Below are positions 45,312 to 54,934 of a stretch of 64,000 bases of DNA, piece by piece (the first letter of the stretch is position 1; the number at the start of each line of letters is the position of its first letter). Origin of the DNA: Bacteroidia bacterium (GTDB taxonomy: Bacteria > Bacteroidota > Bacteroidia > NS11-12g > UBA9320); assembly GCA_018402155.1 (NCBI GenBank), contig JAGYJG010000001.1, positions 1,756,501-1,820,500 on the forward strand, in the 5' to 3' direction. The notes under the pieces were generated by a model, which worked only from the letters and a program-made list of their open reading frames with translations, did no database searches and was not told the DNA's origin. The position numbers and the translations under genes were made by a program.

Positions 45312-47900
45312 TTGAAGATAACTAAATATAGCGTTACATTAGTACTACTGACAATTGCCACCTTCACTTCTGCTCAAAACACCGAAGATGCTTGGTTAAA
45401 AAGAAATTGGGGTAATATGATAGCGCGTTTTAATATCTATTTCAACGCAACCCAAACTATTGAAGGGGCCCTAGACGGGCTAACTAAAAAACAGAAAGAT
45501 GATTTTAACTCCGTGCTAGATGTTTATCCATATGGCACACAAGATGATGCAAAAGGCATGAAAGAATCCATGGAGGCTGCTATGAAAAAAGCTTCCAAAG
45601 TTATTCAAAATAAACCGCGAAGCAAATGGGCAGATGATGCATACTTTTTGATTGGACAAACTCAGTTTTTCAGTGGTGATTATTATGCTGCTTTAGAGAC
45701 TTTCCAGTTTATCAATGCCAGCTATAAAGATCCAAACATGAAAGCTATGTGTCAACTTTGGCTAATGAAAAGCTACATACAACAAGGTAAATTAGATGAT
45801 GCAGAAGCCATACTTGGTCTACTCCAAAAAAATAAAAGCACCTACCGAAAATTTAAAACACACCTCAACCTGAGTGGGGGTGATCTGCTGGTAAAACAAG
45901 GTAAATACAATGACGCTATACCTATGCTTATAAGTGGATTGCAGCATCTAAAAGATAAAACGCTGAAGTATCGAACTCACTTTGTTTTGGGTCAGATAAT
46001 GTTGATTCAAAAAGACTTTGAAAAAGCGAATACTCATTTTATGAAAGTGCTGCGCATGAATGCTCCGTATGAGTATGTTTTTCAAGCCAATTTAGGAATG
46101 GCTAAATCTAGTGCTCAAAGTGGAGGTCAAGGGGTTCAAAAAACCAAAAAATATCTAAAAAGAATGTTAGATGATGATAAAAATATTGAATACTTTGACC
46201 AGATTTATTACGAGCTAGCCAAACTAGAATTCAGCACCAAAAATGAAACAGCAGGTTTAGACTATATGAGAAAATCTGCCAAAAACGCATCAAACAACAA
46301 TACACAGCGGACCAAAACCTATTTATTTTTAGCCGATTATTTTTTTTCTACTAGAAATTACGCTCAAGCACAAGCCTACTATGATAGTACGGTATCGGTT
46401 ATTCCAAAAGAATTTGAAAATGCAGACAAAATAAAAGCCAAGCACAGTATTCTATCTAAACTCATTGAAAATATTGAGGAAATTCGAACCCAAGACAGTT
46501 TGTTAGCACTTAGTGGGCTCGACAGAGAAGTGCTAGATGAAAAAATATCTCAAAAAATAAAACGAGAAGAAGAAAGAAAGAAAGAAGAAGCAGAGGAAGC
46601 TAAAATACGCCAAGAGCAGAATGCTATGAACAGTTTAAATATCGCAGGAGGTAGTAACTTAAATTCAAACACTGGTTCAAGTGGAACTTGGTATTTTTAC
46701 AATACTTCCAGTGTAGGACGAGGCGAAAATGAATTTAAACGCACTTGGGCTAATAGGGCCTATGGAGATTTTTGGCGTTTTGGCAATAAAAAATCTATGG
46801 AGAAAGAACTGCTGGCAAAAGAAGATAAGACTGAAGAGGAAGAAACAACAAACCCGGACAACTACATCCGCAGCCAAGACCAAGATCAAGAAGCTGCGTT
46901 AAAAGAGATAGATGCATCTAAGAGAGCATACTATGCTGACATCCCATTTAGTGCGACAGCTAAATTGGTAGCCAATCGAAAAATACAAACTGCTTATCTC
47001 ACTGTAGGTAAAATATACTACGATGAGCTACGTGAGTACGCAAAAAGCAAGAAAGAACTAACCTTATTAATCACTAAATATCCAAAATCAATATACGAAC
47101 CAGAGGCACTTTTCTACCTAAGTAAGGCTAGCAATGAAATAGGTGACAGTTTAGACGCAAAAAACTATGCCAAACAGATAGCCGAGAAATATCCCGAAAC
47201 CCTTTACAATAATGTACTAAACAATACAACCATAAAAGAAGATAATAGCGACAAAGAAGTAGTGGTATATTATACCCAAATGTATGAGGCTTTCACTCTA
47301 AATAAACTAGATGAGGCCGTGAGCATAAAAAAACAAATAGACCGCGATTACCCTGGCAACAGTATTCAAGGTAAGATTGACTATTTGTACGCGCTGACTT
47401 TAGGCAAACAGGCCGGAAGAGAAGTGTACATAAAAGAGCTAGAGATAGTGAATGAGACATATGCAGGCACAGAAGTAGGTGTAATGGCTGCATACACATT
47501 GCGGCTACTCAAGAGCGAGGACACCAATGATAACACATCAAAAATCTATTCAACAACAACCAATGGAACATATTTTTATGTGATTACCGGAAATACTACC
47601 AAAGAAACTGAAGTCGAGATAGAACTGAACAATTATAATACTCGGTTTTTTGGCTCAACACCTCTACTTGTAAAAAGCATTGTCTTTGGCGATAAACAGC
47701 TTTTTTATATTAAGCAGTTTAATCAACTGGCTAAGGCAAAAGAGTATCATACGGATATCGTTTCAAGCATAGATTTTATAAAAACTGCAGGCCTCAAAAA
47801 CGCTGAACTGTTTTTTGTATCGGAAGAAAATTTCAAAACACTAATCAAGAGTAATAACGAGAAGGAATATTTAACTTTCTTTTCTCAAACATATAACTAA
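45312..47900 (+). CDS. sprE: Type IX secretion/gliding protein SprE (PorW-like), TPR-rich
   Basis: An 862-aa periplasmic protein with many tetratricopeptide repeats (e.g. ADDAYFLIGQTQFFSGDYYAALETF, KSIYEPEALFYLSKASNEIGD). The NWGNMIARFNIYFNA opening and GTWYFYNTSSVGRGENEFKRTWANRAYGDFWR segment identify SprE/PorW, a component linking the T9SS core to its outer-membrane parts. Start is TTG. PorW is a lipoprotein elsewhere, but here the signal (ending FTSAQ) has no lipobox cysteine. It is co-oriented with PBP1A, 3 bp apart. It fits the three T9SS substrates in this window. Confidence 0.88.
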   Translation: MKITKYSVTLVLLTIATFTSAQNTEDAWLKRNWGNMIARFNIYFNATQTIEGALDGLTKKQKDDFNSVLDVYPYGTQDDAKGMKESMEAAMKKASKVIQNKPRSKWADDAYFLIGQTQFFSGDYYAALETFQFINASYKDPNMKAMCQLWLMKSYIQQGKLDDAEAILGLLQKNKSTYRKFKTHLNLSGGDLLVKQGKYNDAIPMLISGLQHLKDKTLKYRTHFVLGQIMLIQKDFEKANTHFMKVLRMNAPYEYVFQANLGMAKSSAQSGGQGVQKTKKYLKRMLDDDKNIEYFDQIYYELAKLEFSTKNETAGLDYMRKSAKNASNNNTQRTKTYLFLADYFFSTRNYAQAQAYYDSTVSVIPKEFENADKIKAKHSILSKLIENIEEIRTQDSLLALSGLDREVLDEKISQKIKREEERKKEEAEEAKIRQEQNAMNSLNIAGGSNLNSNTGSSGTWYFYNTSSVGRGENEFKRTWANRAYGDFWRFGNKKSMEKELLAKEDKTEEEETTNPDNYIRSQDQDQEAALKEIDASKRAYYADIPFSATAKLVANRKIQTAYLTVGKIYYDELREYAKSKKELTLLITKYPKSIYEPEALFYLSKASNEIGDSLDAKNYAKQIAEKYPETLYNNVLNNTTIKEDNSDKEVVVYYTQMYEAFTLNKLDEAVSIKKQIDRDYPGNSIQGKIDYLYALTLGKQAGREVYIKELEIVNETYAGTEVGVMAAYTLRLLKSEDTNDNTSKIYSTTTNGTYFYVITGNTTKETEVEIELNNYNTRFFGSTPLLVKSIVFGDKQLFYIKQFNQLAKAKEYHTDIVSSIDFIKTAGLKNAELFFVSEENFKTLIKSNNEKEYLTFFSQTYN

Positions 47901-47903
47901 TCT

Positions 47904-50195
47904 ATGGTAAAAAAGCAAAAAATACAGCAAACTTCATCTAATTGGATCCAACGGATTTGGAAATTATTTGGAATTACTTTTTTATTTGGCATTTTGTTTT
48001 TGGTGTGCGTACGCTATGGACTTTTTGGTCAGTTACCTGACACAGTAGAGCTTGAAAATCCGAAAACTAAATTAGCTAGTGAAATTTATGCCTCAGATGG
48101 CAATATTTTGGGTAAAATGTTCTTTCAAGAGGACAGAACAAACAGTAAATATGCCGAGCTCCCCGAGCATTTGAAAGTCGCTTTAGTTGCAACCGAAGAT
48201 GAACGCTTTTTTAACCACAGCGGCATAGATGGCAGAGCATTGCTGAGGGCAATAGCCAAATTAGGAAGAAATGGTGGTGGTAGCACTATCACTCAACAAC
48301 TGGCCAAAAATTTATTTCACCGAGACGATATAAACGAAACCAATAGGATTATTCAGAAAATAAAAGAGTGGTTTTTGGCCGTTCAAATTGAAAAACGCTA
48401 CTCCAAAGAAGAAATCATTTTGATGTATTTTAATACAGTGCCTTATGGCAACAGTTATGGTATAAAATCAGCATGTAAAAGATTTTTTAACAAAAATACA
48501 CGAGACCTTAAAATTGAAGAATCTGCTGTATTAGTTGGTATGCTGAGAGCCAACACACGATACAACCCAGTTCGAAATCCCGACAATGCAACTTGGGTGC
48601 GTAATGTAGTATTTGGCCAATTAGCAAATTATGGCTACATAAGTAAGGAAGAAGAAGACAGCTTAAAACATCTTCCACTAGTAACAGATGAGCACTATTC
48701 AGATCATAATTCTGGTGCAGCGACTTACTTTCGATCCTACCTTGCTCATTGGATGAAGGACTGGACTGCGCGATACGCTAGAGAAACAGGTGTAAAATAC
48801 AATATATACGATGACGGTCTCAGAGTGCATACCACACTAGACACCAAGCTTCAGGAATACGCCGAAAAGGCTGTCGAAGAACATATGAAAATCCTACAAA
48901 AACAATTTTTCAATGAGACGAAACAACGAAAAAGAGATCCTTGGTACGCCGAAGATAAACAAGGAAATATGATATATGACCCGGAATATCCTAAACGTAT
49001 GATGAGACAAACTCAGCGCTATCGTAGCTTAAAAAAACACTACAAAGACCAGCAAGATTCTATAGACTATTATATCAACAAACCTGTTTCCATGAAACTA
49101 TTTTCGTGGGAGGGCGATATAGATACAGTACTTAGCCCTTTGGACTCACTAAAGTATACCAAGCAGATTTTACACACCGGATTTATGAGTTTCGAACCAC
49201 AATCTGGCCATATCAAGGCTTGGGTAGGAGGAATAAATCACCGTCATTTTCAGTATGACCACGTCAATACCAAAGCTACACGACAAGTGGGTTCCACTTT
49301 TAAACCACTTGTATATGCTCGTGGATTGGACGACGAAAAACTACACCCCTGCGAAAAGGAAAGTACGGGTCCTGTGATAGTAGAATATGGAGAGGGTAAA
49401 CAATGGATGCCTTCAAACTCAGGTCCAGCTCCAGCGGAGGTTACCTTTTATGAAGGATTGCAAAAATCTATAAATACCATAACGGCAAGGGTAATGAAGC
49501 GCCTAGGCCCCAATAGCGCCGAAATCGTAAAACAAACTGCTGGAAATATGGGCATAGATGAAAGTAAATTTGAGCCCTATCCATCCATTTGCCTCGGAAC
49601 TATGGATATTTCTGTTTTTGAAATGGTTGGCGCCTATGGTACTTTTGTCAACGAGGGAACTTTTGTAGAACCCATATTTATCACTCGTATAGAAGATAAA
49701 AACGGTAATATTTTAGAAGAATTTACTCCAAAAAGAAACGAAGCCATGCGAAAACAGTCTGCATACGTAATCTGTAAAATGCTAGAACGAGTGACTATGA
49801 GTGGCGGTACCGCAGCTAGATTGCGCGGCAGCAGATTTAATATACCTGCAAATGCCTCTGTAGGTGGCAAAACAGGTACTACCCAAAATAACTCCGACGG
49901 CTGGTTTATAGGTATAACACCGAATCTAGTAAGTGGCTGCTGGGTAGGTGCAGACGAACGAAATGTTCATTTTCGGAACACTGCCTATGGACAAGGAGCC
50001 AATACTGCACTGCCCATATTTGGAAAGTACATGGAACAGATATATGCCAATAACAAGATGGAATATGGTAGAGGATTTTTTAAAAAACCCGAAATAGGTA
50101 TGACATTGGAACTAGACTGCGGCAATTATTCTAGTGGTAAAGGAGAGGCAATGGAAGACGGCGAAGAACCTTTGAATGACGAAGAACTATATTGA
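47904..50195 (+). CDS. Class A penicillin-binding protein (PBP1A-type transglycosylase/transpeptidase)
   Basis: A 763-aa bifunctional peptidoglycan synthase. N-terminal cytoplasmic tail and one membrane helix (about residues 20-38), then GT51 with catalytic Glu98 in ATEDERFFNHSGID and GGSTITQQLAKNLF, then the transpeptidase with S464-T-F-K467, S522-I-N524 and K656-T-G658. All key residues are present. It makes glycan strands and crosslinks them. It lies 3 bp after sprE, probably one transcript. Confidence 0.95.
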   Translation: MVKKQKIQQTSSNWIQRIWKLFGITFLFGILFLVCVRYGLFGQLPDTVELENPKTKLASEIYASDGNILGKMFFQEDRTNSKYAELPEHLKVALVATEDERFFNHSGIDGRALLRAIAKLGRNGGGSTITQQLAKNLFHRDDINETNRIIQKIKEWFLAVQIEKRYSKEEIILMYFNTVPYGNSYGIKSACKRFFNKNTRDLKIEESAVLVGMLRANTRYNPVRNPDNATWVRNVVFGQLANYGYISKEEEDSLKHLPLVTDEHYSDHNSGAATYFRSYLAHWMKDWTARYARETGVKYNIYDDGLRVHTTLDTKLQEYAEKAVEEHMKILQKQFFNETKQRKRDPWYAEDKQGNMIYDPEYPKRMMRQTQRYRSLKKHYKDQQDSIDYYINKPVSMKLFSWEGDIDTVLSPLDSLKYTKQILHTGFMSFEPQSGHIKAWVGGINHRHFQYDHVNTKATRQVGSTFKPLVYARGLDDEKLHPCEKESTGPVIVEYGEGKQWMPSNSGPAPAEVTFYEGLQKSINTITARVMKRLGPNSAEIVKQTAGNMGIDESKFEPYPSICLGTMDISVFEMVGAYGTFVNEGTFVEPIFITRIEDKNGNILEEFTPKRNEAMRKQSAYVICKMLERVTMSGGTAARLRGSRFNIPANASVGGKTGTTQNNSDGWFIGITPNLVSGCWVGADERNVHFRNTAYGQGANTALPIFGKYMEQIYANNKMEYGRGFFKKPEIGMTLELDCGNYSSGKGEAMEDGEEPLNDEELY

Positions 50196-50559
50196 TATAG
50201 TTTTCCTCTCACCGTATATTTAAAACATAGTAACAAAAACTTGGTAGTCTCCGCTAATGGCATCTACTTCACGCTACCACTCGGCAGTATGGAGTATCAT
50301 ACAATTCTAAATATTTTGTCTTCCAAAATGAGGACATTGAGCCAAATCTTGCAGTAACGTATACGGCACCCCTTTTTTGCAGTATTTATAAACCTCTTGT
50401 AGTGTACTTCTTGCATTGTTTGAAGGTACGAGAAAAGCATTTTTTACATCCACTAGCTACAAATCTATTTTATCAGGTTGCCGATATTGCTCCTTACATC
50501 AAAAAAGATTCGCTTTAGTATAGGTTTAGTAACGCTACTCGTTTTTATTTCACTTTGTA
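50196..50559. other. Intergenic gap after PBP1A
   Basis: About 360 bases (using the preferred start of the next gene) with no supported gene, terminator or RNA. Confidence 0.4.
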
Positions 50560-50567
50560 TACCTTTG
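50560..50567 (+). promoter_or_regulatory. -7 promoter box TACCTTTG of the Kazal-like protein
   Basis: A perfect TAnnTTTG, 12 nt before ATG 50580 and inside the longer ORF starting at 50478, so it supports the internal start. Confidence 0.5.
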
Positions 50568-50579
50568 CCCTTTAAGGTG

Positions 50580-51083
50580 ATGTTCCGTTTAGTCGTTTTT
50601 TTGTGTGGTCTTTTTCCACTGGCTTTGCAAGCCCAGTGGACTATACCGTGCATAGATTCTAACCGAATAAACCCCTTTTATCAGTGCAATGACCCCACAT
50701 TTAACCCGGTGTGCGGCTGCGATAATGTTACTTATCGCAATGGATGTGAAATGACTAATATAGCGGGTGTAAACTACCCATCAGCCTTTGAAAATGGGGT
50801 TTGTAGAAGCGACTTCTTTTTTTTTCACTTTTACCCAAATCCCGTGGTAGATCGCATGAATTTTAATATGCAATTTGCGGCGCAAGAAGTTTCACCCGCC
50901 ACTATGCAAATTTATAATATAGATGGTGACTTGGTATTTATGCAATTACTCCAAAATTTTTCAGACTTTGCCACTACACCACTCACCATTACCTTTACAA
51001 ATTTAGAAACAGGATTATATATCCTTGTGGTGCAATCCCGGGGTGTATTCAAAATTTCAAAATTCATTAAACAAACGTTTTAA
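50580..51083 (+). CDS. Secreted Kazal-like domain protein with T9SS C-terminal sorting domain
   Basis: With ATG 50580 the 167-aa product starts with signal MFRLVVFLCGLFPLALQAQ. A six-cysteine Kazal-like domain follows: CIDSNRINPFYQC, NPVCGCDNVTYRNGCEM, then a late Cys in ENGVC. Kazal domains inhibit serine proteases through a loop near the second Cys. The C-terminus FYPNPVVDRMNFNMQF, IYNIDGDLVF and GLYILVVQSRG is a T9SS type A sorting signal, so the protein should reach the cell surface. Protection against foreign proteases is an inference. Confidence 0.82.
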   Translation: MFRLVVFLCGLFPLALQAQWTIPCIDSNRINPFYQCNDPTFNPVCGCDNVTYRNGCEMTNIAGVNYPSAFENGVCRSDFFFFHFYPNPVVDRMNFNMQFAAQEVSPATMQIYNIDGDLVFMQLLQNFSDFATTPLTITFTNLETGLYILVVQSRGVFKISKFIKQTF

Positions 51084-51092
51084 AATAAATCT

Positions 51093-51935
51093 ATGAGAAT
51101 AAAAACCATACACACAGGTAACTTTATGCTAGATGGAGGTGCTATGTTTGGCACCGTACCCAAAAGCATTTGGCAAAAAATAAATCCTGCTGATGCGCAA
51201 AATATGTGCAATTGGGCTATGAGATGCCTATTGGTAGAAGATGGCGACAGACTTATACTCATAGACACGGGTATGGGACAAAAGCAAAGCGAAAAATTCT
51301 TTGGATACTATTACCTCAATGGTATTCACTCGCTTCAAAAGTCATTAAATGATGCGGGGATAGATGTAAATGATATAACCGATGTGGTACTCACACACCT
51401 GCACTTTGATCACTGTGGCGGTGCCGTAAAATGGAATACTACGAAAGATGGTTATGATCTTACGTTTGCAAAGGCCAAGTACTGGGTGCACCCAGACCAT
51501 TGGCAACACGCCATACAACCAAATGCCCGAGAAAAAGCATCATTTTTGACCGAGAACATGATACCTATTCAGGAGCTAGGTCACTTGCATTTCATAGCTG
51601 ACGACCTAAAAATAAGTGAAAATGTAAGCGGTATTTTAGCGCAGGGCCACACAGAGTCTATGTTTTGTCCAAAAATAAACGTCAATGGTAAAACACTAGT
51701 ATTTATGGCAGACATGATACCTAGCTCTGGGCACATAAAACCCAACTACGTGATGGGATACGACATACGCCCGTTAGATACTATGAAAGAACGATCCGCT
51801 TTTTTAGAAGAGGCAGTAGCACTAGACTACACACTTTTTTTCGAGCACGACCTAAACCTTGAATGTGGTAAAGTAATACACACCGATAGAGGGTATAACC
51901 TAGGAGATGCCGGAACACTACGAGACTTTTTTTGA
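51093..51935 (+). CDS. MBL-fold metallo-hydrolase
   Basis: A 280-aa metallo-beta-lactamase-fold enzyme. Zinc ligands appear as THLHFDHCGG near residues 106-115, the GHTESMF histidine near 187, an Asp in FMADMIP and the final EHD. The fold is that of lactonases and thioester/phosphodiester hydrolases of the AttM/AhlD-like group; substrate is not determined. It follows the Kazal protein by 9 bp. Confidence 0.87.
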   Translation: MRIKTIHTGNFMLDGGAMFGTVPKSIWQKINPADAQNMCNWAMRCLLVEDGDRLILIDTGMGQKQSEKFFGYYYLNGIHSLQKSLNDAGIDVNDITDVVLTHLHFDHCGGAVKWNTTKDGYDLTFAKAKYWVHPDHWQHAIQPNAREKASFLTENMIPIQELGHLHFIADDLKISENVSGILAQGHTESMFCPKINVNGKTLVFMADMIPSSGHIKPNYVMGYDIRPLDTMKERSAFLEEAVALDYTLFFEHDLNLECGKVIHTDRGYNLGDAGTLRDFF

Positions 51936-51978
51936 CTTTAATTTGTTCCAAAAGCCTACTAACTACAGGCTAAAAAAC

Positions 51979-51986
51979 TACCTTCG
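51979..51986 (+). promoter_or_regulatory. -7 promoter box TACCTTCG of uvrB
   Basis: Seven of eight to TAnnTTTG, ending five bases before the uvrB ATG; a leaderless transcript is expected. Confidence 0.45.
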
Positions 51987-51991
51987 CAGAT

Positions 51992-54016
51992 ATGCCTTTC
52001 AAGCTAAAATCACCCTTTAAACCTACCGGAGACCAACCGCGAGCGATAGAACAGATAGTCAAGGGAATCAACGAGGGTTTGCCTGCCCAAACACTACTAG
52101 GTGTCACTGGCTCTGGGAAGACATTTACAATGGCCAATGTAATTCAGCAAACGCAGCGCCCCACGCTAATAGTAAGTCATAACAAAACACTGGTTGCCCA
52201 GCTGTATGGTGAGTTTAAGCATTTTTTTCCTGACAACTCTGTTCAGTATTTTGTATCATACTACGATTACTATCAACCGGAAGCTTTTATTCCTAGCTCC
52301 AATACGTATATAGAAAAAGACCTAAACATAAACGAGGAGATAGAAATAATGCGTCTCAAAACCTCGTCGGCTCTGCAAAGTGGTCGAAGAGATATAATTG
52401 TGGTAGCATCAGTTAGCTGTATATACGGCGCCGGAAATCCCAATGACTATGAGGACAGTATTATCCGCGTAAGCAGGGGACAAAAAATAGCCCGAAACAC
52501 ACTACTGCAAGCATTGGTGGGTAGCCTTTATTCCCGAACAGCAGCAGATTTCAAACGCGGTACTTTTCGGGTAAAGGGCGATACTGTAGATATTTTTTTA
52601 GCCTATGATGATATCGCTTTACGCATCGGATTTTTTGGCAATGAGATAGAAGATATCGAAACCATAGACCCAATGACAGGGCAGCGAATTGAGGTTTTAG
52701 AAGATGCTGCAATTTTTCCTGCCCAGCTATTTGTAACACCAAAAGACCGGTTAAACAATGCTATATCGCATATACAAGACGATATGGTAAAGCAGGTAAA
52801 CTATTTTAGAAGCATAGGCAAACCACTTGAGGCTAAGAGGCTGCAAGACCGTACAGAATTTGATATGGAAATGATGCGAGAACTTGGCTACTGCAGCGGA
52901 ATAGAAAACTACAGCAGATATATGGATGGTAGAGAACCTGGGCAACGCCCTTTTTGTCTGATAGATTATTTTCCAGATGATTTTTTGATGATAGTAGACG
53001 AAAGCCACGTTACCCTTCCACAAGTTCGAGCGATGTATGGTGGAGATAGAGCCCGAAAAATAAACCTCGTTGACTACGGTTTTAGACTACCAGCAGCTTT
53101 AGATAATCGCCCATTAAAATTTGAAGAATTTAACCAAGTGACCAACCAAGTGGTATACGTCAGTGCCACACCAGCAGATTATGAAATAACTGCCAGTGAA
53201 GGTGTCATAGTAGAGCAAGTGATACGGCCCACGGGGCTTTTAGACCCTGTAATAGAGGTAAGACCATGCGTAAATCAAGTAGATGACCTGCTAGAGCAAA
53301 TAGATGAACGTGTAAAAATGGGTGACCGTGTATTAGTCACTACACTAACCAAACGAATGGCCGAAGAACTTGACAAATACATACGAAATCTTGGCATATC
53401 TGCTACATACATACACTCAGAGGTGAAAACCATGGATAGGGTGGAAATACTGGATAGGCTACGCGCCGGCGACATTGATGTACTAATAGGTGTAAACCTA
53501 CTCAGAGAAGGCCTAGACCTGCCAGAGGTAAGCTTAGTAGCCATACTAGATGCTGACAAGGAGGGCTTTTTGAGAAGTGAGCGAAGCCTTGTACAAACTG
53601 TGGGAAGAGCTGCCCGAAATGTAAATGGAAAAGTCATAATGTATGCAGATAAAATAACCGATAGCATGCAGCTCACCATTGATGAGACAGAGCGACGAAG
53701 ATTGGTGCAGATGAAATACAATCAGGAACACGGTATACATCCTGAAACCATCATACGAAGCCGAGAATCAGTTTTTGAGAAAAAAGACAAATCTGCGTTA
53801 GAAAAAGTAACCAACCCATACGAGCGTAGAGAGAATAGTATGAGCGTAGCAGCCGACCCTGTGTTTCAGCTAATGAATAAAGATGGAGTAAAAAAAGCCA
53901 TAGAAAGTACTAAAAATCAAATGCTAAAGGCGGCAAAAGAAATGGATTTTATGGAAGCTGCTAGATTACGCAACGAAATGAACAGCTTAGAAGAAAAACT
54001 TAAAGATACGGACTGA
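51992..54016 (+). CDS. uvrB: Excinuclease ABC subunit B
   Basis: UvrB verifies DNA damage brought by UvrA and recruits UvrC in nucleotide excision repair. The 674-aa sequence has Walker A GVTGSGKTFT near residues 36-45, the DNA-clamping beta hairpin YYDYYQPEAFIPS, the VDESHVTLPQ box, GVNLLREGLDLPEV and QTVGRAARN in lobe 2, and a C-terminal UVR domain (MDFMEAARLRNEM) for UvrC contact. Full length, no defects. Confidence 0.98.
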   Translation: MPFKLKSPFKPTGDQPRAIEQIVKGINEGLPAQTLLGVTGSGKTFTMANVIQQTQRPTLIVSHNKTLVAQLYGEFKHFFPDNSVQYFVSYYDYYQPEAFIPSSNTYIEKDLNINEEIEIMRLKTSSALQSGRRDIIVVASVSCIYGAGNPNDYEDSIIRVSRGQKIARNTLLQALVGSLYSRTAADFKRGTFRVKGDTVDIFLAYDDIALRIGFFGNEIEDIETIDPMTGQRIEVLEDAAIFPAQLFVTPKDRLNNAISHIQDDMVKQVNYFRSIGKPLEAKRLQDRTEFDMEMMRELGYCSGIENYSRYMDGREPGQRPFCLIDYFPDDFLMIVDESHVTLPQVRAMYGGDRARKINLVDYGFRLPAALDNRPLKFEEFNQVTNQVVYVSATPADYEITASEGVIVEQVIRPTGLLDPVIEVRPCVNQVDDLLEQIDERVKMGDRVLVTTLTKRMAEELDKYIRNLGISATYIHSEVKTMDRVEILDRLRAGDIDVLIGVNLLREGLDLPEVSLVAILDADKEGFLRSERSLVQTVGRAARNVNGKVIMYADKITDSMQLTIDETERRRLVQMKYNQEHGIHPETIIRSRESVFEKKDKSALEKVTNPYERRENSMSVAADPVFQLMNKDGVKKAIESTKNQMLKAAKEMDFMEAARLRNEMNSLEEKLKDTD

Positions 54017-54167
54017 AGTTGATAGGATAATGAATTTTTTTATACACGCTCTTGATTCATCAGCATATTTCACGATTGAAATGGTACACCTCAATTCGCT
54101 GACAATCAAGGACTAGTATATCCTCAACACTTTCAACACGACTGAACCGCTGCTCAAGAGGCGTTTA

Positions 54168-54842
54168 TCACTCTACTATTTCTAGGAGTTCTATGGTAAA
54201 AACAAGCGTAGAGTACGGAGGAATATTAGCGCCCATAGCCCTATCCCCGTACGCCAAATTATATGGAATGTAGAGCTCCCACGTACTACCTACAGACATT
54301 AGTTTAAGTGCTTCTGTCCATCCAGCTATTACTTGGTTTACATTAAATGTGGCTGGCTGCCCACGGTCATAGCTGCTATCAAATTTTTTGCCATCTATGA
54401 GGGTCCCGTGGTAGTGTGTTTTCACTGTTTGTCCGTCTACAGGTTTAGCACCTGTACCGGCTTGTATCACTTTGTATTGTAGCCCGCTTGCAGTTACTTC
54501 CACACCTTCTTTTTGCTTGTTTGCTTCCAAAAAAGCTTGACCGGCAGTGGTATATTTAGCAGCATTTTTTTGTTTTGCTGCAGCCAAATATTCATTGACT
54601 ACTTCATTTGAAATTTTCCCGTCCATATTGGCATGATTATTAACTAGCACATCATTTATAGCCTCTACAAAAACAGTATAGTTTAATGTATCTATACCCC
54701 CATTTTTTAAACTAACAGCGATATTCATCCCTACGGCATACGATACACTATCTACTTGTGTCGCCAATGTAGAGTGACTATGCTGCGCAATGACACTTGT
54801 AACTACTAGGATGCAAGGGGCTAGTATTCCAATTTTTTTCAT
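54168..54842 (-). CDS. FKBP-type peptidyl-prolyl isomerase with helical N-domain
   Basis: With ATG 54842 the 224-aa product starts with signal MKKIGILAPCILVVTSVIAQ. An FKBP_N dimerisation domain follows (VSYAVGMNIAVSLKNGGID...), then the FKBP domain from about residue 115: VTASGLQYKVIQAGTGAKPVDGQTV, GTLIDGKKFDSSYDRGQPATF, VIAGWTEALKLMSVGSTWELYIP and YGDRAMGANIPPYSTLVFTIELL. It acts on periplasmic proteins as a proline isomerase and chaperone. The track start 54869 is upstream of the -7 box. Confidence 0.93.
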   Translation of the reverse strand: MKKIGILAPCILVVTSVIAQHSHSTLATQVDSVSYAVGMNIAVSLKNGGIDTLNYTVFVEAINDVLVNNHANMDGKISNEVVNEYLAAAKQKNAAKYTTAGQAFLEANKQKEGVEVTASGLQYKVIQAGTGAKPVDGQTVKTHYHGTLIDGKKFDSSYDRGQPATFNVNQVIAGWTEALKLMSVGSTWELYIPYNLAYGDRAMGANIPPYSTLVFTIELLEIVE

Positions 54843-54847
54843 GAACG

Positions 54848-54855
54848 CAAAAATA
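54848..54855 (-). promoter_or_regulatory. -7 promoter box TATTTTTG of the FKBP gene
   Basis: A perfect TAnnTTTG on minus, ending five bases before ATG 54842, inside the longer ORF of the track. Confidence 0.55.
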
Positions 54856-54934
54856 AACTTTGTAGCCATTTTTTTACCCTTAATTGTCAGATTTTACTGC
54901 TCAACAACTGTCCGAATACGCTTGAAATGGCTCA

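Noticed and set aside
53275-53721. 148-codon minus ORF inside uvrB
   Set aside because: Antisense shadow of uvrB, Ser-rich as expected from such frames.
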